This document shows positions 54,203 to 64,000 of a stretch of DNA of 64,000 nt, one piece after another. The stretch is from Cyanodermella asteris (lineage: Eukaryota > Ascomycota > Lecanoromycetes > Ostropales > Stictidaceae), in contig UYJD01000004.1 in the NCBI GenBank assembly GCA_900618795.1, forward strand, positions 62,001-126,000. Direction: 5' to 3'. The notes under the pieces were generated by a model that made no database searches, was not told the origin of the DNA, and saw only the letters and a program-made list of their open reading frames with translations. The position numbers and the translations under genes are program-made. Each line of letters starts with the position of its first letter. The first letter of the stretch is position 1.

Positions 54203-56008
54203 ATGGCATCAGTTTCAATCTCGACGCCAACCAAGAGCCACACTGGCCTCTTTTCCACACGCACAGCCGGCGGCCGCATGCCATTGACACCTCCTTCCAA
54301 CAAGCAAAGACGATCGCTGGCAGACACATCAAGAAACTCGTCGCCTTTCACTCCCGTTCGCCAGGCTTCGGGCAAGACATCAGACAGCTACGCCAAGAAT
54401 GTCTCCTCGTACTCATCGCACGTTGCCGCTCGAGGCCACCGTGATTCTCCCAAGTCCAACATCGCAAAGACAAAGACGAGCCCGAAGAAGCTCGAGCTCG
54501 GCGTCTCAGACTGGTCCTTGACTGGCACAGGCCCTGCAAGCCCAGCAAAGAAGACAAAGGCTCCTCTTCGAGCGCAATCCACCAAGACCACCGTCAGACT
54601 TGAGGCCGGCGATCGATTCATCCCGAGCCGCATGGCCAGCGAGGGCATCATCAACAAGGGTTCTGCAAAGCTCGAGAAGGAGCGACCAAAGACCAGCAAC
54701 GGCGAGGGATCATCTGTACTTGCCCGCGCCGCCAGTGCATTCGACGTTGCCGGCCACAGCCTTGACGACGACGCTACAGTCGCTCTCGAGGGCCTGAGCC
54801 TGGACGACGATGAGAAGTCATACACCAAGCCTGCTCCAGATGCCGTTGCATACGAGTCGTCAGTTGCAAATGCCTGCGGCGTCTCCCTCAAGCAGCGAAT
54901 TCTTGCCTTCAAGCCAGCTCCCCCAGAGTCAAACAAGCCGATTGACCTCCGATCTCAGTACAACCGTCCTCTCAAGCCTACCAGCGCAGCCAACGCACAG
55001 TTCCGTCGTCGCGTCTTGACCGCCCCCGAGCGCGTCCTTGATGCTCCCGGTCTGGTTGATGACTACTACCTCAACCTTCTCGACTGGTCATCTGGCAACC
55101 AGGTGGCCATCGGCCTCGAACGTGATGTCTACGTCTGGTCCGCAGAGAGCGGCAACGTTGCGTCCCTTCTTCAGTGCCCATCAGACACCTACATCTCATC
55201 AATCAAGTGGTCCGGCGACGGTGCTCACGTTGGCGTCGGTCTCGGCACTGGTGAGGTCCAGATTTGGGACGTTGAAGAGGGCTGCAAGGTTCGCAGCATG
55301 TTCGGCCACGAGACCCGCGTCGGCGTCATGGGCTGGAACAAGCACATCCTCTCCACTGGAGCCCGCTCTGGGCTGGTCTTCAACCACGACGTGCGCATCG
55401 CTGACCACAAGGTCGCCGAGCTCGTCAGCCACCAGGCTGAGGTTTGCGGTCTCGAGTGGCGTGCCGATGGTTCCCAGCTCGCTACTGGCGGCAACGACAA
55501 CCTCGTCACCATCTGGGACGCCCGTTCTCTCACCGCACCCAAGTTCCAGAAGACCAACCACCGCGCTGCAGTCAAGGCTCTTGCGTGGTGCCCATGGCAG
55601 CCCAACCTCCTCGCTACTGGTGGTGGCTCGTACGACCGTCACATTCACTTCTGGAACACGACGACCGGTGCCCGCGTCAACAGCATCGACACTGGATCTC
55701 AAGTCACATCTCTCCGCTGGAGCCCTCACTACCGTGAGATTGTCAGCTCATCAGGCTTCCCCGACAACAGCTTGAGCCTATGGAGCTACCCTACCCTCGT
55801 CCGCAACACCGAAATCCCAGCACACGAGACCCGTGTCTTGCACAGCTGCCTCAGCCCCGACGGCCAGATGCTGGCTACTGCGGCGGCCGACGAGAGCTTG
55901 AAATTCTGGAAGATCTTCGAGCGCAAGGCGGGCCAGGGCACAGTCAGTGCTGCGCAGAGCGGCATGAGCAAGGGTAGCGAAATGGCCAAGCAGATGACGA
56001 TCCGATGA
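54203..56008 (+). CDS. CDC20: APC/C co-activator Cdc20
   Basis: WD40 co-activator that brings substrates such as securin and B-type cyclins to the anaphase-promoting complex and is the target of the spindle checkpoint. 601 residues, no introns. The N-terminus is basic and Ser/Thr-Pro-rich. The C-box is DRFIPSR at 137-143; an LKQRILAFKPAPP motif (KILxxKP-like) follows near 230-240, then YYLNLLDWSSGNQVAIGLER at the start of a seven-bladed propeller with typical repeats (SGDGAHVGVGLGTGEVQIWD, GSQLATGGNDNLVTIWDA, PWQPNLLATGGGSYDRHIHF). The protein ends in Ile-Arg, the IR tail that docks on APC3. All hallmark motifs are present, and the presence of DWSSGNQVAI and the KILAFKP-like motif favours Cdc20 over Cdh1. 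Confidence 0.96.
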   Translation: MASVSISTPTKSHTGLFSTRTAGGRMPLTPPSNKQRRSLADTSRNSSPFTPVRQASGKTSDSYAKNVSSYSSHVAARGHRDSPKSNIAKTKTSPKKLELGVSDWSLTGTGPASPAKKTKAPLRAQSTKTTVRLEAGDRFIPSRMASEGIINKGSAKLEKERPKTSNGEGSSVLARAASAFDVAGHSLDDDATVALEGLSLDDDEKSYTKPAPDAVAYESSVANACGVSLKQRILAFKPAPPESNKPIDLRSQYNRPLKPTSAANAQFRRRVLTAPERVLDAPGLVDDYYLNLLDWSSGNQVAIGLERDVYVWSAESGNVASLLQCPSDTYISSIKWSGDGAHVGVGLGTGEVQIWDVEEGCKVRSMFGHETRVGVMGWNKHILSTGARSGLVFNHDVRIADHKVAELVSHQAEVCGLEWRADGSQLATGGNDNLVTIWDARSLTAPKFQKTNHRAAVKALAWCPWQPNLLATGGGSYDRHIHFWNTTTGARVNSIDTGSQVTSLRWSPHYREIVSSSGFPDNSLSLWSYPTLVRNTEIPAHETRVLHSCLSPDGQMLATAAADESLKFWKIFERKAGQGTVSAAQSGMSKGSEMAKQMTIR

Positions 56009-56863
56009 TTGTTGTCAAACTGCAGGCATTGATGAGTTGACGACGGTGGTGTAATGATGATGAGCGCCTCCGACTGTGCATAGTGGCTTTCTTTGGTCAT
56101 AGTTACGGGCATCGTCCCCAGATAATCCATGGATTTTCATCGAACGAGCAAGTCTTTCGTAACGGTGTCGTGTGAGCTGCATGCAATTTTGTCACGGCAC
56201 AATTTCGTCGCATATGAATAAGTTATTCGATTGTCCGGGCTTGCAAATAGGGAACGCCTTTCGATCTTCACAAGAACGTGAATATGCAGCGACGCCCAAA
56301 GTAGTCACCTGCAGAGTGTTACATAGAATGCACTTTGCTCAAGTTCAGACAAACTGGTTTTATCTCAATGTATGCATGAAGCCCAGAAGCTACCTATTCC
56401 CTTGACGGTCGGATTCACGCTGGCTGGCTGCAGCGCCAAGGCAGTGCCGTCCAGGGCGTTGTAGCCCGAGACACAGCGGCAAACAGAAGCCGTGGCCGCT
56501 AAGCGAGCTTGCGACCTTTCACTCCTCCCTCTGCCGCCGCATTTACAATCATACATAAACAGGCCGGGATTTCAGTATCCTCAAGAACGGCATTTGCGTG
56601 CCATCAGATCCTGCTAGCCGATATTCTACGAGCTCGGGATTACCTTTGACCAACTTATGAGGTTCTAAACCTCCACTCGCGAGCGCCAGGTCCGCTGGCA
56701 GTTCGCCCTTGCTCATCACCTCAAACCCACCTTTCGACCACAATCCTGACTGATAAGCATCTCTTGCTTCAGTTTTGCCCCTTCTCCGCTTGCGTGCTTG
56801 CTTGGAGCTGTTGCTACCACCTCCTTCGGCGTCTGAAACCTTCTTCCTTCATATCCTGTCAGC
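56009..56863. other. Intergenic, 855 bases
   Basis: Between CDC20 and the TFIIA gene, same strand. No gene, repeat or RNA recognised; includes the TFIIA promoter. Confidence 0.5.
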
Positions 56864-58492
56864 ATGTCGAACACGCAGGTGGTGAGTAATGGGTATCCTG
56901 GGGGCTTGAGCATGAAACCAAGGCTAACGCAACCTCCTTCAGGGCACAGTCTACTCTCGCATCATTGAAGAGGTAGTCAAGCAGTGCGCTGGTCCATTCG
57001 AAGAGGAGGGAGCCTCAGCCAGCGTCCTGGATGACTTCAAGAAGGTGGGTGACTTGTGCATAACTGTTTGTCGGTGTTTTGTCTTCTCGATTCCTGTACA
57101 CATCAGACATGCTGCGATCGCAGCGAGACCATACTATATCAGCATAAAACATCACTTGGTGATGGGTGCGGTGCCAGTCGAGGAGCAGCTTGTGGGCGAC
57201 TTCTTTGTCTGGGGGCGCGAGACGAGCGGCCAAGAGGGCGGGCGGGCGACGGCGGTAGTTGAGGATGCGGAAGTCGCGCGACTTTGACCCTCCATTTTAT
57301 GCTGCTGCCGCCCGCCTTGGCATCGTTAGGCACGCAGTCACGTGCGCCTGTTTATCCGTGCCCCAAATCGTCTTACTATTATAGCCTGTTTTCATACACT
57401 GCATGTTTGGTTTGACGTTTCCACCATGATGGTCGCTGACAACCATTCTTCAACAGACATGGCAGCAGAGGATCAGCGAGCGCAAGGTTGCCGACATGCC
57501 GTGGGACCCTAAGCCGCCTCCCCCTGCCCCTGCAATTCAGCAGCCTCCTCAGCCAAGAACCGCTCCACCATATGTGCCGCCACAATCCCAACAGCAGCAA
57601 CCCCTCAGTCAGATGGACATTAAGCCCGAGATCAAACAAGAACTTCCCGGTCTTCCCCCAGTACAGCCGCAGTATACGCACCATAACCCGGACCTTGCCA
57701 GGGAGAGGGCTGCTGCTCAGATTCGCAGTAAGTATGGCGAAGCCGCCGATGCTTCATTGCAGCAGATGAATCAGCGTATGCCAGAGCCTGCACATGGCGT
57801 GAAGCGTTCCTTGCCGCAGGGAAGCCCGACGGGAGAGGGATTCGACTCGAAACGTCGCATCGTGGACGACTACAACCGTAGCCAGCAAGCAATCGCTCAG
57901 CAACGTATTCAGCAGCTCAGCGCCGCCCAGGTCCAAGGTCAGCCACGACTGGGGAATGCACAGACTGACGGAGCAGCTGACTGGGCGCAAATGGTCGCCG
58001 AGCGCCGCGCTCTCTCTGCTGAAGGAAGCGCCGCTGCCGATATGTCCATTGCTGAGCGCGTTGCGGCTCTTCAACGCGCCGAGGAGGGCAATGGCGCTAT
58101 GCAGCCGCACTCCAAGCAGAAAAAGGCTTTGAAGGTCATGTCCACCACGGCTGGTCCGTCTTCCGGTCCTGCCGCTTTCGATGGTCCGGACGATGACGAC
58201 GACAATTCTTCTCCTCCCGTCGACGATGCCGATGCTATTAACAGCGACTTGGACGACGACGATGAGGATGATGATCTTGTTGACGAGGACGACGAGAGGG
58301 CAGGCGAGATCATGGTCTGTACCTATGAAAAGGTTGCCAGGGTCAAGAACAAGTGGAAGTGTACGCTGAAGGATGGCATTTTGATCACTGGAGGCAAAGA
58401 GTAAGTTGACATCGTCCTTTTGTTATCATGACCGCCCACTGACATTGTGCAGATACGTCTTCAATAAAGCCACGGGCGAGTTCGAATGGTGA
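56864..58492 (+). CDS. TOA1: TFIIA large subunit (alpha/beta)
   Basis: Large subunit of the general transcription factor TFIIA, which stabilises TBP on promoters. Four exons (56864-56881, 56943-57044, 57457-58400, 58453-58492) encode 367 residues. The N-terminal helical domain reads GTVYSRIIEEVVKQCAGPFE, VLDDFKK, TWQQRISERKVADMPWDPKP. A Pro/Gln-rich linker follows, then acidic stretches (DDDDDNSSPPVDDADAINSD and DLDDDDEDDDLVDEDDERAG), and the C-terminal beta-barrel strand region MVCTYEKVARVKNKWKCTLK, DGILITGGKE, YVFNKATGEFEW, which ends the protein as in other TFIIA large subunits. The spliced order matches the family exactly. Intron 2 is 412 nt, long for this genome, and splits the N-terminal helical domain. 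No alternative product is evident. Confidence 0.95.
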
Positions 58493-61400
58493 ATGGAACA
58501 CTGGGTGTTTCAGCTTGCTTGGTAGGTTGGATGAAACTTCCGGGTACGCTACAGCAGCTTTTCCCTCGACCAAGACGAACGCGAATCGCTTTCAGTCCAT
58601 GTACTATCAGCCTTCATGTCAGCCTGAATTGTGGAAGCAAGTGTCACGAGCGTCTTGTATCGGAACCATCTCTGGTGACAGGACAAAGCAAAGAAAGCAC
58701 CCATTAGTCTGCTCTGTTACGGCAAAGGTCTGTTCTATTGGCTGTAATCAGTCCATACGCAGTATGTCGGTTGGAACAGACTGTCATCAGCAAGCATTGC
58801 CAGGCATTTCTTGTACCTCTACTGGGAAAATCACGAACACGAGAATCAATGATTGATGATTATTCATTCACTTGGCTGATTTGTTCGTTTTGGGTTGTGG
58901 ACGTGTTTTGATAGATCGTTTCATCCTACAATGAGGCGAACGCGCAACACCGAGCAGAACTCCTAGCTTAATATCCAGCCAAACAGCCTACTGGCCCCTG
59001 ACCGAACTCTTAGCTAGCCATTGAGCTTGGTACCTCGCCCCTGTACTTTGCTTTCTCATCGGTGCTCTGCCTTACCACGGCTCCATATTGACCACCATTG
59101 CTGACCAGACGAGCCCACGAGACCAAGGCCGTGCAGTCTCGTGTTGGTTTCGAATTACCGCATACAAGCTCCCAATGTTTCGAATTTCTCATCGCCCTCA
59201 TGTCACACGGGCACGCGGACCGAGCCGCCACAGAACGCGAACTACGACGGCCATCGCATTTTCAACCGAAGGCATCGCATCGTATCGTTACTGTTGCGGA
59301 CCCAAAATTTGCCCACGGCAGCAAGGCCGTCGGTGTGTTGATCGAAGCATCGCACCGCAACGCCCGTGAATGGATTTTCTGTGGACATGGATTGTGCGGC
59401 TGCGGACGCCACACAACGTTCAATGTCCCCTCCTGCCGTTCCTCGTAGAAACCGTGGTTTCGGTATATTGTTGCAACCCGATCATGAAAGCATCCGAAAC
59501 GGCAACAGCGTATCCGACAAATGTTCCGCCAGATTTTGTAACGAGCCAGAGACGTAAATTGGTCCCGATATCGAGTCGGAGACGTGAGTTTGAAACGTCC
59601 TTGACTGGTGTTCTGGTCGCTCGACTTTCGAGAGGTCTTTCCATCGCCAAAGACGACGGGGCACGTCTTGGAAAATATGGATTGATGGATTCCAGACTTG
59701 GTTCAGTGAGGACAGAGCTGTGGCTTTGGCTTTGACCTTGATCGATCGCCAGCACCACGTCTACTCTGTTTTTATATGTTGATGGTACAGCAAATCGAAG
59801 CGAGCAAAGCTTCGTGATGCTAGTGTCTGTATGAAAGTGAAGGGGCGCCTCGCTCAGGCGGTCGAAACTCTTGCACCCTCAACAAGTCTTGATTTCACAT
59901 ATATTTCCGGGCCATGGCAGCGAAAACCAGCACACGCCTCCTTTTCACAATCAAGCGCCGTCTTTCAAAACCGTGAATGCCTCGGCATTGGTACCTTATG
60001 CTTGGGCTTCTGCTCCTCAGACTTCCGCGTAATATCTCGATGTAGAAATAGCTCGCCAAGCCGTGGGACTAGCATGTTCAGCAGCAGAGCGGAGGAAAAC
60101 GTGTCTTCGTCGGCTCCATTATCTGCTTTGACAAGGTCCATCTCAAACGGAACCGTAAGCGGGATCGTAGGGGCTAGCTGACTTTGCATTTCACAAGTCT
60201 CATACCTAGAGTATCAACGCAAAGCAGATTGCCACGGAAGCCGTATTCTTCGACATGCGGATTCAAATGAAGGGACTGCGGCAAAGAAGGGCAGATTTCC
60301 AACGGTAGCGCTCACTAACCGACTTTTGCACACCGCCGGGTCATAAAGGCCAGCGTAGACTCTTCATATCCCTCGGATCCAACTTGCCTGAGCACTGACA
60401 AACGCCCACGTGACGACCTCTCATTGCCTGAACAAAGTCCCGAGGAGACGGCGGGGACGTGGACCGTCCCCAACATTGACTTGCCACTTCATGAACGTGA
60501 AGATATTGGCCAGGCTCATGCTCGGCTCAACGACATACAAGCCGTCACTAAAGGACTGTCGGGGGTGCTCTCATTTGTACGTGCGCCTGGACTTTCACTG
60601 ACCTGCCTCGGGTTGTGACTCGAAGCACCAGGGTAATCGACCTGACGAGTCTATTGCGGCTGGCTGATCAGCAGCTATCATGACATCCTCGAGCATCAAG
60701 GACCAGTCGTCGGCGCCGTTGGTGGAAAATATCATTGTGGCCAGAAGCTTTTCGATTGCGTCTGCGTTGTTGTTCCATGCTGTGACTGCCATTTTTGCTC
60801 AAGCAGCCGCCGTGAACGCTATCTCGACATCACAATGAACATGTTGCGATACGGTATGGGACCACTTTTCGCGCAGAACACTTTTGGCATCGTGACCCGT
60901 CTCGCACAGCAGCGAGTGCAATCGTAGACCGCTCAGCGCTTGAGCTTACACGTGTCATTCGAAAGCAGAAAATGTAATCGGACACAGCATGACCGATCTC
61001 AAGACCTGAAGCAGAGAGTCACGACAGAAACGAATGACGAAAGACGTGGTGCGAACACGGGGTAATACCTCAGACTTTCACAAGTTCGTTCGAAGGGCTG
61101 AAGCTTTCCATCCGCCAGCCTCGTCATCTCGCACAGACCTTGACAGGACAAAAGCCTTCACGTCGCACGAAACACAAGGCCGCAGATGGCGCTAGCAGAC
61201 TCCTGCATTCTGAAAAGTGTTGCCGTGCACGACTGCGCCGGACAGGGGATTGGCAGCATCCTGGGGATCATACTGAGTGCTGCTTTCAAGACCGCAGGGC
61301 ATGGAGAACCGAGACGGCACGCGTCAACGTTCAGGGAGATAAAGCACCTTCTGGCCATGGTACCGACACGCGGTGCAATTTAGCACGCAGCATGTTCCAT

Positions 61401-62317
61401 GGGAAACGTGCTTGGAGGCAAGGTGCAAGTGAGAATCGAGGAAAGGAGAAGCACAGCAGAAGGGTCACACCCTTGACGCGTTAATTTGTGGCCGAATCGG
61501 GCAGAAGAAAGCTGACGATCCTTGCCAGCTTTTCGGCGATTCGAAACGCTAACCTCAGTAGAGTTTCTTTTGCGGATGCGCTCCACGCTTGACAACTTTC
61601 AGGAGTCGACGATGCGTCTGATATGCTTGCAAACAAGCATCCTTGCGAAAGGGCAACCTGTAGTCGCCCGATAACGAGATCTGAAGCACTCCGCTCGTGA
61701 CAGGGACATCTATTTACAGCTCGGACAGGCACAACAGGTACGTGATTGGAAGACCAGGATTGGGGTAGAAGCACAGATGCAGCTACTCCATGCAGTCTCG
61801 TGGGCGTACCTCTCAACTAGCGCATGGTGGAGCTTCGCCTGCATCTCGTCGCTCTCCTGCTGAGCGACGTGTATAATTGGCTCAGTGGGCCAACGAAACA
61901 TGGATGATCAAAAGTGGCAGACAGCTCTCCCATGTGCTCCAGCAATTGGCCGCAGAAAAGATGACAACAGCCTGTGCTTCGCCACGATGCAGCGAGCTGG
62001 ACGGTGGTGTTGACGGTGTTGACTGGGGAGCGATGAAGAGGACGCAAGGAAGGCGCCGTGACTTTTGGTCATTTTCGTCGATGGAAGCTAGAAAACAATC
62101 GGCAGCCATCGCGTCCAAGAGAAGTTAAGAAGTCTTCTTTTCCTCTCTTCTTATTTGTCGTCTGCCTTCCTCCCGCTGTTGTTTATCGTGTCGTGCTCGA
62201 AGTCTGTCAACGATCATCCTCGCAGCCTGACTACTCAGTCCTCAGCTCCCGCCACGTTCACTTTTTGTACCTGGCAAGTTGACTTCCTCCCGACTTGACA
62301 CAACATCAATCGCGACA
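58493..62317. other. Gene-poor region, 3.8 kb, with unresolved coding-like pieces
   Basis: No confident gene. Three short stretches are protein-like: minus 60189-59965 (contains FSSALLLNMLVPRLGELFLH), plus about 60320-60618 without an ATG (contains GTWTVPNIDLPLHEREDIGQ), and minus 60792-60595 (starts MAVTAWNNNADAIEKLLATM with a good AAAAATGGC start context). I could not join them into a gene model. The remainder to 62317 holds only chance-like frames. Confidence 0.45.
60595..60792 (-). CDS. Candidate small protein, 65 residues
   Basis: ATG at 60792 in a favourable context (AAAAATGGC) opens a 65-codon frame that begins MAVTAWNNNADAIEKLLATM and contains FSTNGADDWSLMLEDVMIAA. Composition is protein-like, with mixed charged and hydrophobic residues. 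The frame could continue by splicing at a GTCAGT just before the stop. No family is recognised and there is no independent support, so this is a weak call. Confidence 0.28.
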   Translation of the reverse strand: MAVTAWNNNADAIEKLLATMIFSTNGADDWSLMLEDVMIAADQPAAIDSSGRLPWCFESQPEAGQ

Positions 62318-63106
62318 ATGTTCCCCGTCAAGCAGATTCTCGCCGGCCTGGCCTGCATCGCCAGCATTGCCATCGCCGCTCCAGCTCCGACGTCAGTTCC
62401 CACCAGCGTCGTTTCATATCCGTGGGCCCTGCCTTCCAACTTCCCTCGCGCAAACCTCAACGTCAACGACCAGGGCAGCCCCCTCCCCGTCCCAACTCAC
62501 TTTGCGCTCTTCGGCTACTCCTACGATGGCTCAATCGCCAATCAGTCCTTCTACGCCAGCGGTCAACCGTACAACAAGAACGTCTGGGGCTTCCTGACCG
62601 AGCCAGGCGCATTTGGCAACCAGACCTTCGGCTCCTGGGCTTTCGGCATCGGTCCCCACAGCTACCTGTTCGCTCACAGCGACGGCCGCATCGCAACTTT
62701 CAACGACAACGACGGCGAGAAGATTGACACCGTCCTCTTCGAGAGCTGGGAGGACTGGTGGAACTACAAGAACAGCGGCGAGCCCGCCGACCACATTCCG
62801 ACCTGCCAGATTATTCCCTTCTACAATATCCTGTACTGCACGCTCAACGACCAGTCGTTCCATTTTGCGTGGTGCAACAGCAGCGTCCCGTACGGTATCG
62901 GCTACTCGGCGAACACGGTCGGATGGGGCACGGATATCTCGCCTTGCACCGAGATTGTGCTTGAGGCTGTCGAGGTGCCCATTGGCTACGGTGACACTTA
63001 CCCTGAGGCGGCTTGTCCAGAGTTCCCGGGTCTGAGTGCTTGTCAGGGAAAGGGCGGTTCAAGCTCTGCTTCAAACAGCACCAGCAATGGCACAAGCAAG
63101 GCGTGA
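62318..63106 (+). CDS. Secreted cysteine-containing protein, unknown
   Basis: 262 residues, no introns. The N-terminus MFPVKQILAGLACIASIAIA ending APAPTS is a clear signal peptide with cleavage expected after the Ala-rich stretch. The mature part begins with a Pro/Ser/Val-rich segment, then aromatic-rich blocks (HFALFGYSYDGSIANQSFYA, GFLTEPGAFGNQTFGSWAFG, DTVLFESWEDWWNYKNSG). At least six Cys are in the second half (PTCQ, LYCT, AWCNSS, SPCTE, AACPEF, SACQG), consistent with disulfides. Several N-x-S/T sites are present and the last 20 residues are Ser/Asn/Thr/Gly-rich without a hydrophobic GPI tail. The ATG at 62318 is preferred to an in-frame start 39 bases upstream because it starts the signal peptide directly. 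The family is not recognised; a wall-associated or effector-like protein is possible. Confidence 0.8.
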   Translation: MFPVKQILAGLACIASIAIAAPAPTSVPTSVVSYPWALPSNFPRANLNVNDQGSPLPVPTHFALFGYSYDGSIANQSFYASGQPYNKNVWGFLTEPGAFGNQTFGSWAFGIGPHSYLFAHSDGRIATFNDNDGEKIDTVLFESWEDWWNYKNSGEPADHIPTCQIIPFYNILYCTLNDQSFHFAWCNSSVPYGIGYSANTVGWGTDISPCTEIVLEAVEVPIGYGDTYPEAACPEFPGLSACQGKGGSSSASNSTSNGTSKA

Positions 63107-63432
63107 AAGCGGCATTGGCACGGGAAATGCAATGGGAAATGGTGCTAGATGAAGCGCTCAATGTAAACTCAAGCACATGGCGACGTCCACTAGAGATGAA
63201 GCCTTTGATCCATACTTGAATGAGATTCAATGATCATTACAACTGAATTGGCGTTCTGTATTATGGCGTGAAAACGGTGCTCCTCGTAAGAAAGTCGAAG
63301 CTCAAAACTCAATTGACCCGCACACGGCGCAAACTCCGGCGGCATGATGAATTCCAGAAAAAAAAGTTACCCTTTCGCGGACCCGGGTTGTAGACGTTCA
63401 AAGCATCTCTGTTACCCAGTGGAACCTCAACC
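63107..63432. other. Intergenic, 326 bases
   Basis: Short same-strand spacer between the secreted protein and the RMT2-type gene. No feature is recognised. Confidence 0.5.
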
Positions 63433-64000
63433 ATGGACTCCGAGACCGAAGAAAAGATCCTTGCCCAAAACCTCCTCTCCGCCGCCGCCAAGCACGACCT
63501 ACCCCTCGTCCGTAACCTCCTCAAGAAGACCTCCGCCAATGTACAAGATGACGCGACTGGCTTCACGCCCCTGCACGCCGCAGCTGCCGGGTCTTTTAGA
63601 GATAGCAAGCCAAGCATATGGAATGAGGATACTGCCGCAGAGGTTGTCCAGCTGCTATTCGAGAACGGGGCGATCTGGAACGATCTGAACAAGGATAACG
63701 AGACGCCCGGATGCATTGCTTACCGACTAGACCACACAAAAGTCTACCAAGCAATTGTCGACGCAGGCGTAAGAGCGGAGCTATTGCTTAGCAAGTTGGA
63801 CGAGATCGTGGGAGACGACGAAGAGGAGGAGGATCGCGAAGCCGGACCAGAGCCAGTCGAGTCTACGGAGTCCACATCGAAAGATGCAGATGCACAGACG
63901 GACGCACCTACGGTAGAACAAACCCAAGAGCCTCCGGAAGACTATATCGACCACTGGGACTCCAACAAAGACTTCCTCCGCTCCAGCCTTAAATTCACCG
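63433..64000 (+). CDS. RMT2: Ankyrin-repeat N-terminus of an RMT2-type arginine methyltransferase (cut by right edge)
   Basis: The frame from the ATG at 63433 stays open to the window end (189 codons). It starts MDSETEEKILAQNLLSAAAK, followed by ankyrin-type repeats: HDLPLVRNLLKKTSANVQDD then ATGFTPLHAAAAGSF, and AAEVVQLLFENGAIWNDLNK then DNETPGCIAYRL. An acidic linker (GDDEEEEDREAGPEPVESTE) leads into DYIDHWDSNKDFLRSSLKFT. In fungi this order (two ankyrin repeats, acidic linker, then an NxxFLxSxLxYT-like segment) introduces Rmt2, the delta-N arginine methyltransferase that modifies ribosomal protein L12. The methyltransferase domain itself lies outside the window, so the assignment depends on this N-terminal pattern. 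Confidence 0.75.
   Translation, partial: MDSETEEKILAQNLLSAAAKHDLPLVRNLLKKTSANVQDDATGFTPLHAAAAGSFRDSKPSIWNEDTAAEVVQLLFENGAIWNDLNKDNETPGCIAYRLDHTKVYQAIVDAGVRAELLLSKLDEIVGDDEEEEDREAGPEPVESTESTSKDADAQTDAPTVEQTQEPPEDYIDHWDSNKDFLRSSLKFT

Noticed and set aside
55038-55775. 245-codon plus-strand frame within CDC20
   Set aside because: Off-frame shadow of the WD40 domain (Ser/Thr/Ala-rich), no independent support.
1-64000. Retroelements, DNA transposons, viral copies and CRISPR arrays
   Set aside because: No reverse transcriptase, integrase, transposase, capsid-type frame, long terminal repeats or regularly spaced identical repeats were seen.

Overview
The window looks like nuclear DNA from a filamentous ascomycete (Pezizomycotina). 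Short introns of about 45-75 nt with GTRNGT donors, CTRAC-like branch points and YAG acceptors interrupt many genes, and the proteins are typical of that group: ATG2, MTC1, LYS9-type saccharopine reductase, Cdc20, Dom34, TFIIA alpha/beta, V-ATPase subunit G, PET117, RMT2. A dothideomycete is my guess from protein flavour; the sequence alone does not prove it. I saw no transposase, reverse transcriptase, rRNA or confident tRNA gene, and no CRISPR array.

Layout. 0-10.4 kb: a membrane protein cut by the left edge, an MFS exporter, a gene-poor 2.9 kb stretch, saccharopine reductase, PET117 and V-ATPase subunit G (divergent pair), and a small membrane protein. 11-16.8 kb: MTC1-type protein, an unknown two-exon gene, and a DUF2237 protein. 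17-23.5 kb: ATG2. 25 kb: a small probable mitochondrial protein. 27.4-36 kb: a carbon-metabolism group with an RpiB-type isomerase and a dihydroxyacetone-kinase-type kinase (divergent), a PaiA-like acetyltransferase and a PaiB-like FMN-binding protein (divergent), and a triose-phosphate-isomerase-like protein. 36.3-43.3 kb: a 2,169-residue NACHT/TPR-like STAND protein. 45-51 kb: a conserved fungal unknown, a small gene with two tandem alternative last exons, and a 2OG-Fe(II) oxygenase-like protein. 51.7-64 kb: Dom34/pelota, Cdc20, TFIIA large subunit, a 3.8 kb gene-poor stretch, a secreted protein, and the start of RMT2.

Two points stand out biologically. First, RpiB-type isomerase plus DAK-type kinase plus TIM-like isomerase is the enzyme set used for tetritol/erythrulose catabolism in Yarrowia and some bacteria; here they lie within 8.5 kb with a bacterial-style PaiA/PaiB pair between them. 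Second, the small gene at 48 kb carries two 51-base 3'-terminal exons that encode almost the same 16-residue C-terminus, diverged mostly at synonymous sites.

A third, structural feature is a family of degenerate 12-bp-period tandem arrays (about 5-11 units each) dispersed at five places, in either orientation. They lie in intergenic DNA, across one stop codon, and inside an unusually long first intron. All exon junctions were placed by eye from splice signals and reading frame and have not been tested against transcripts.
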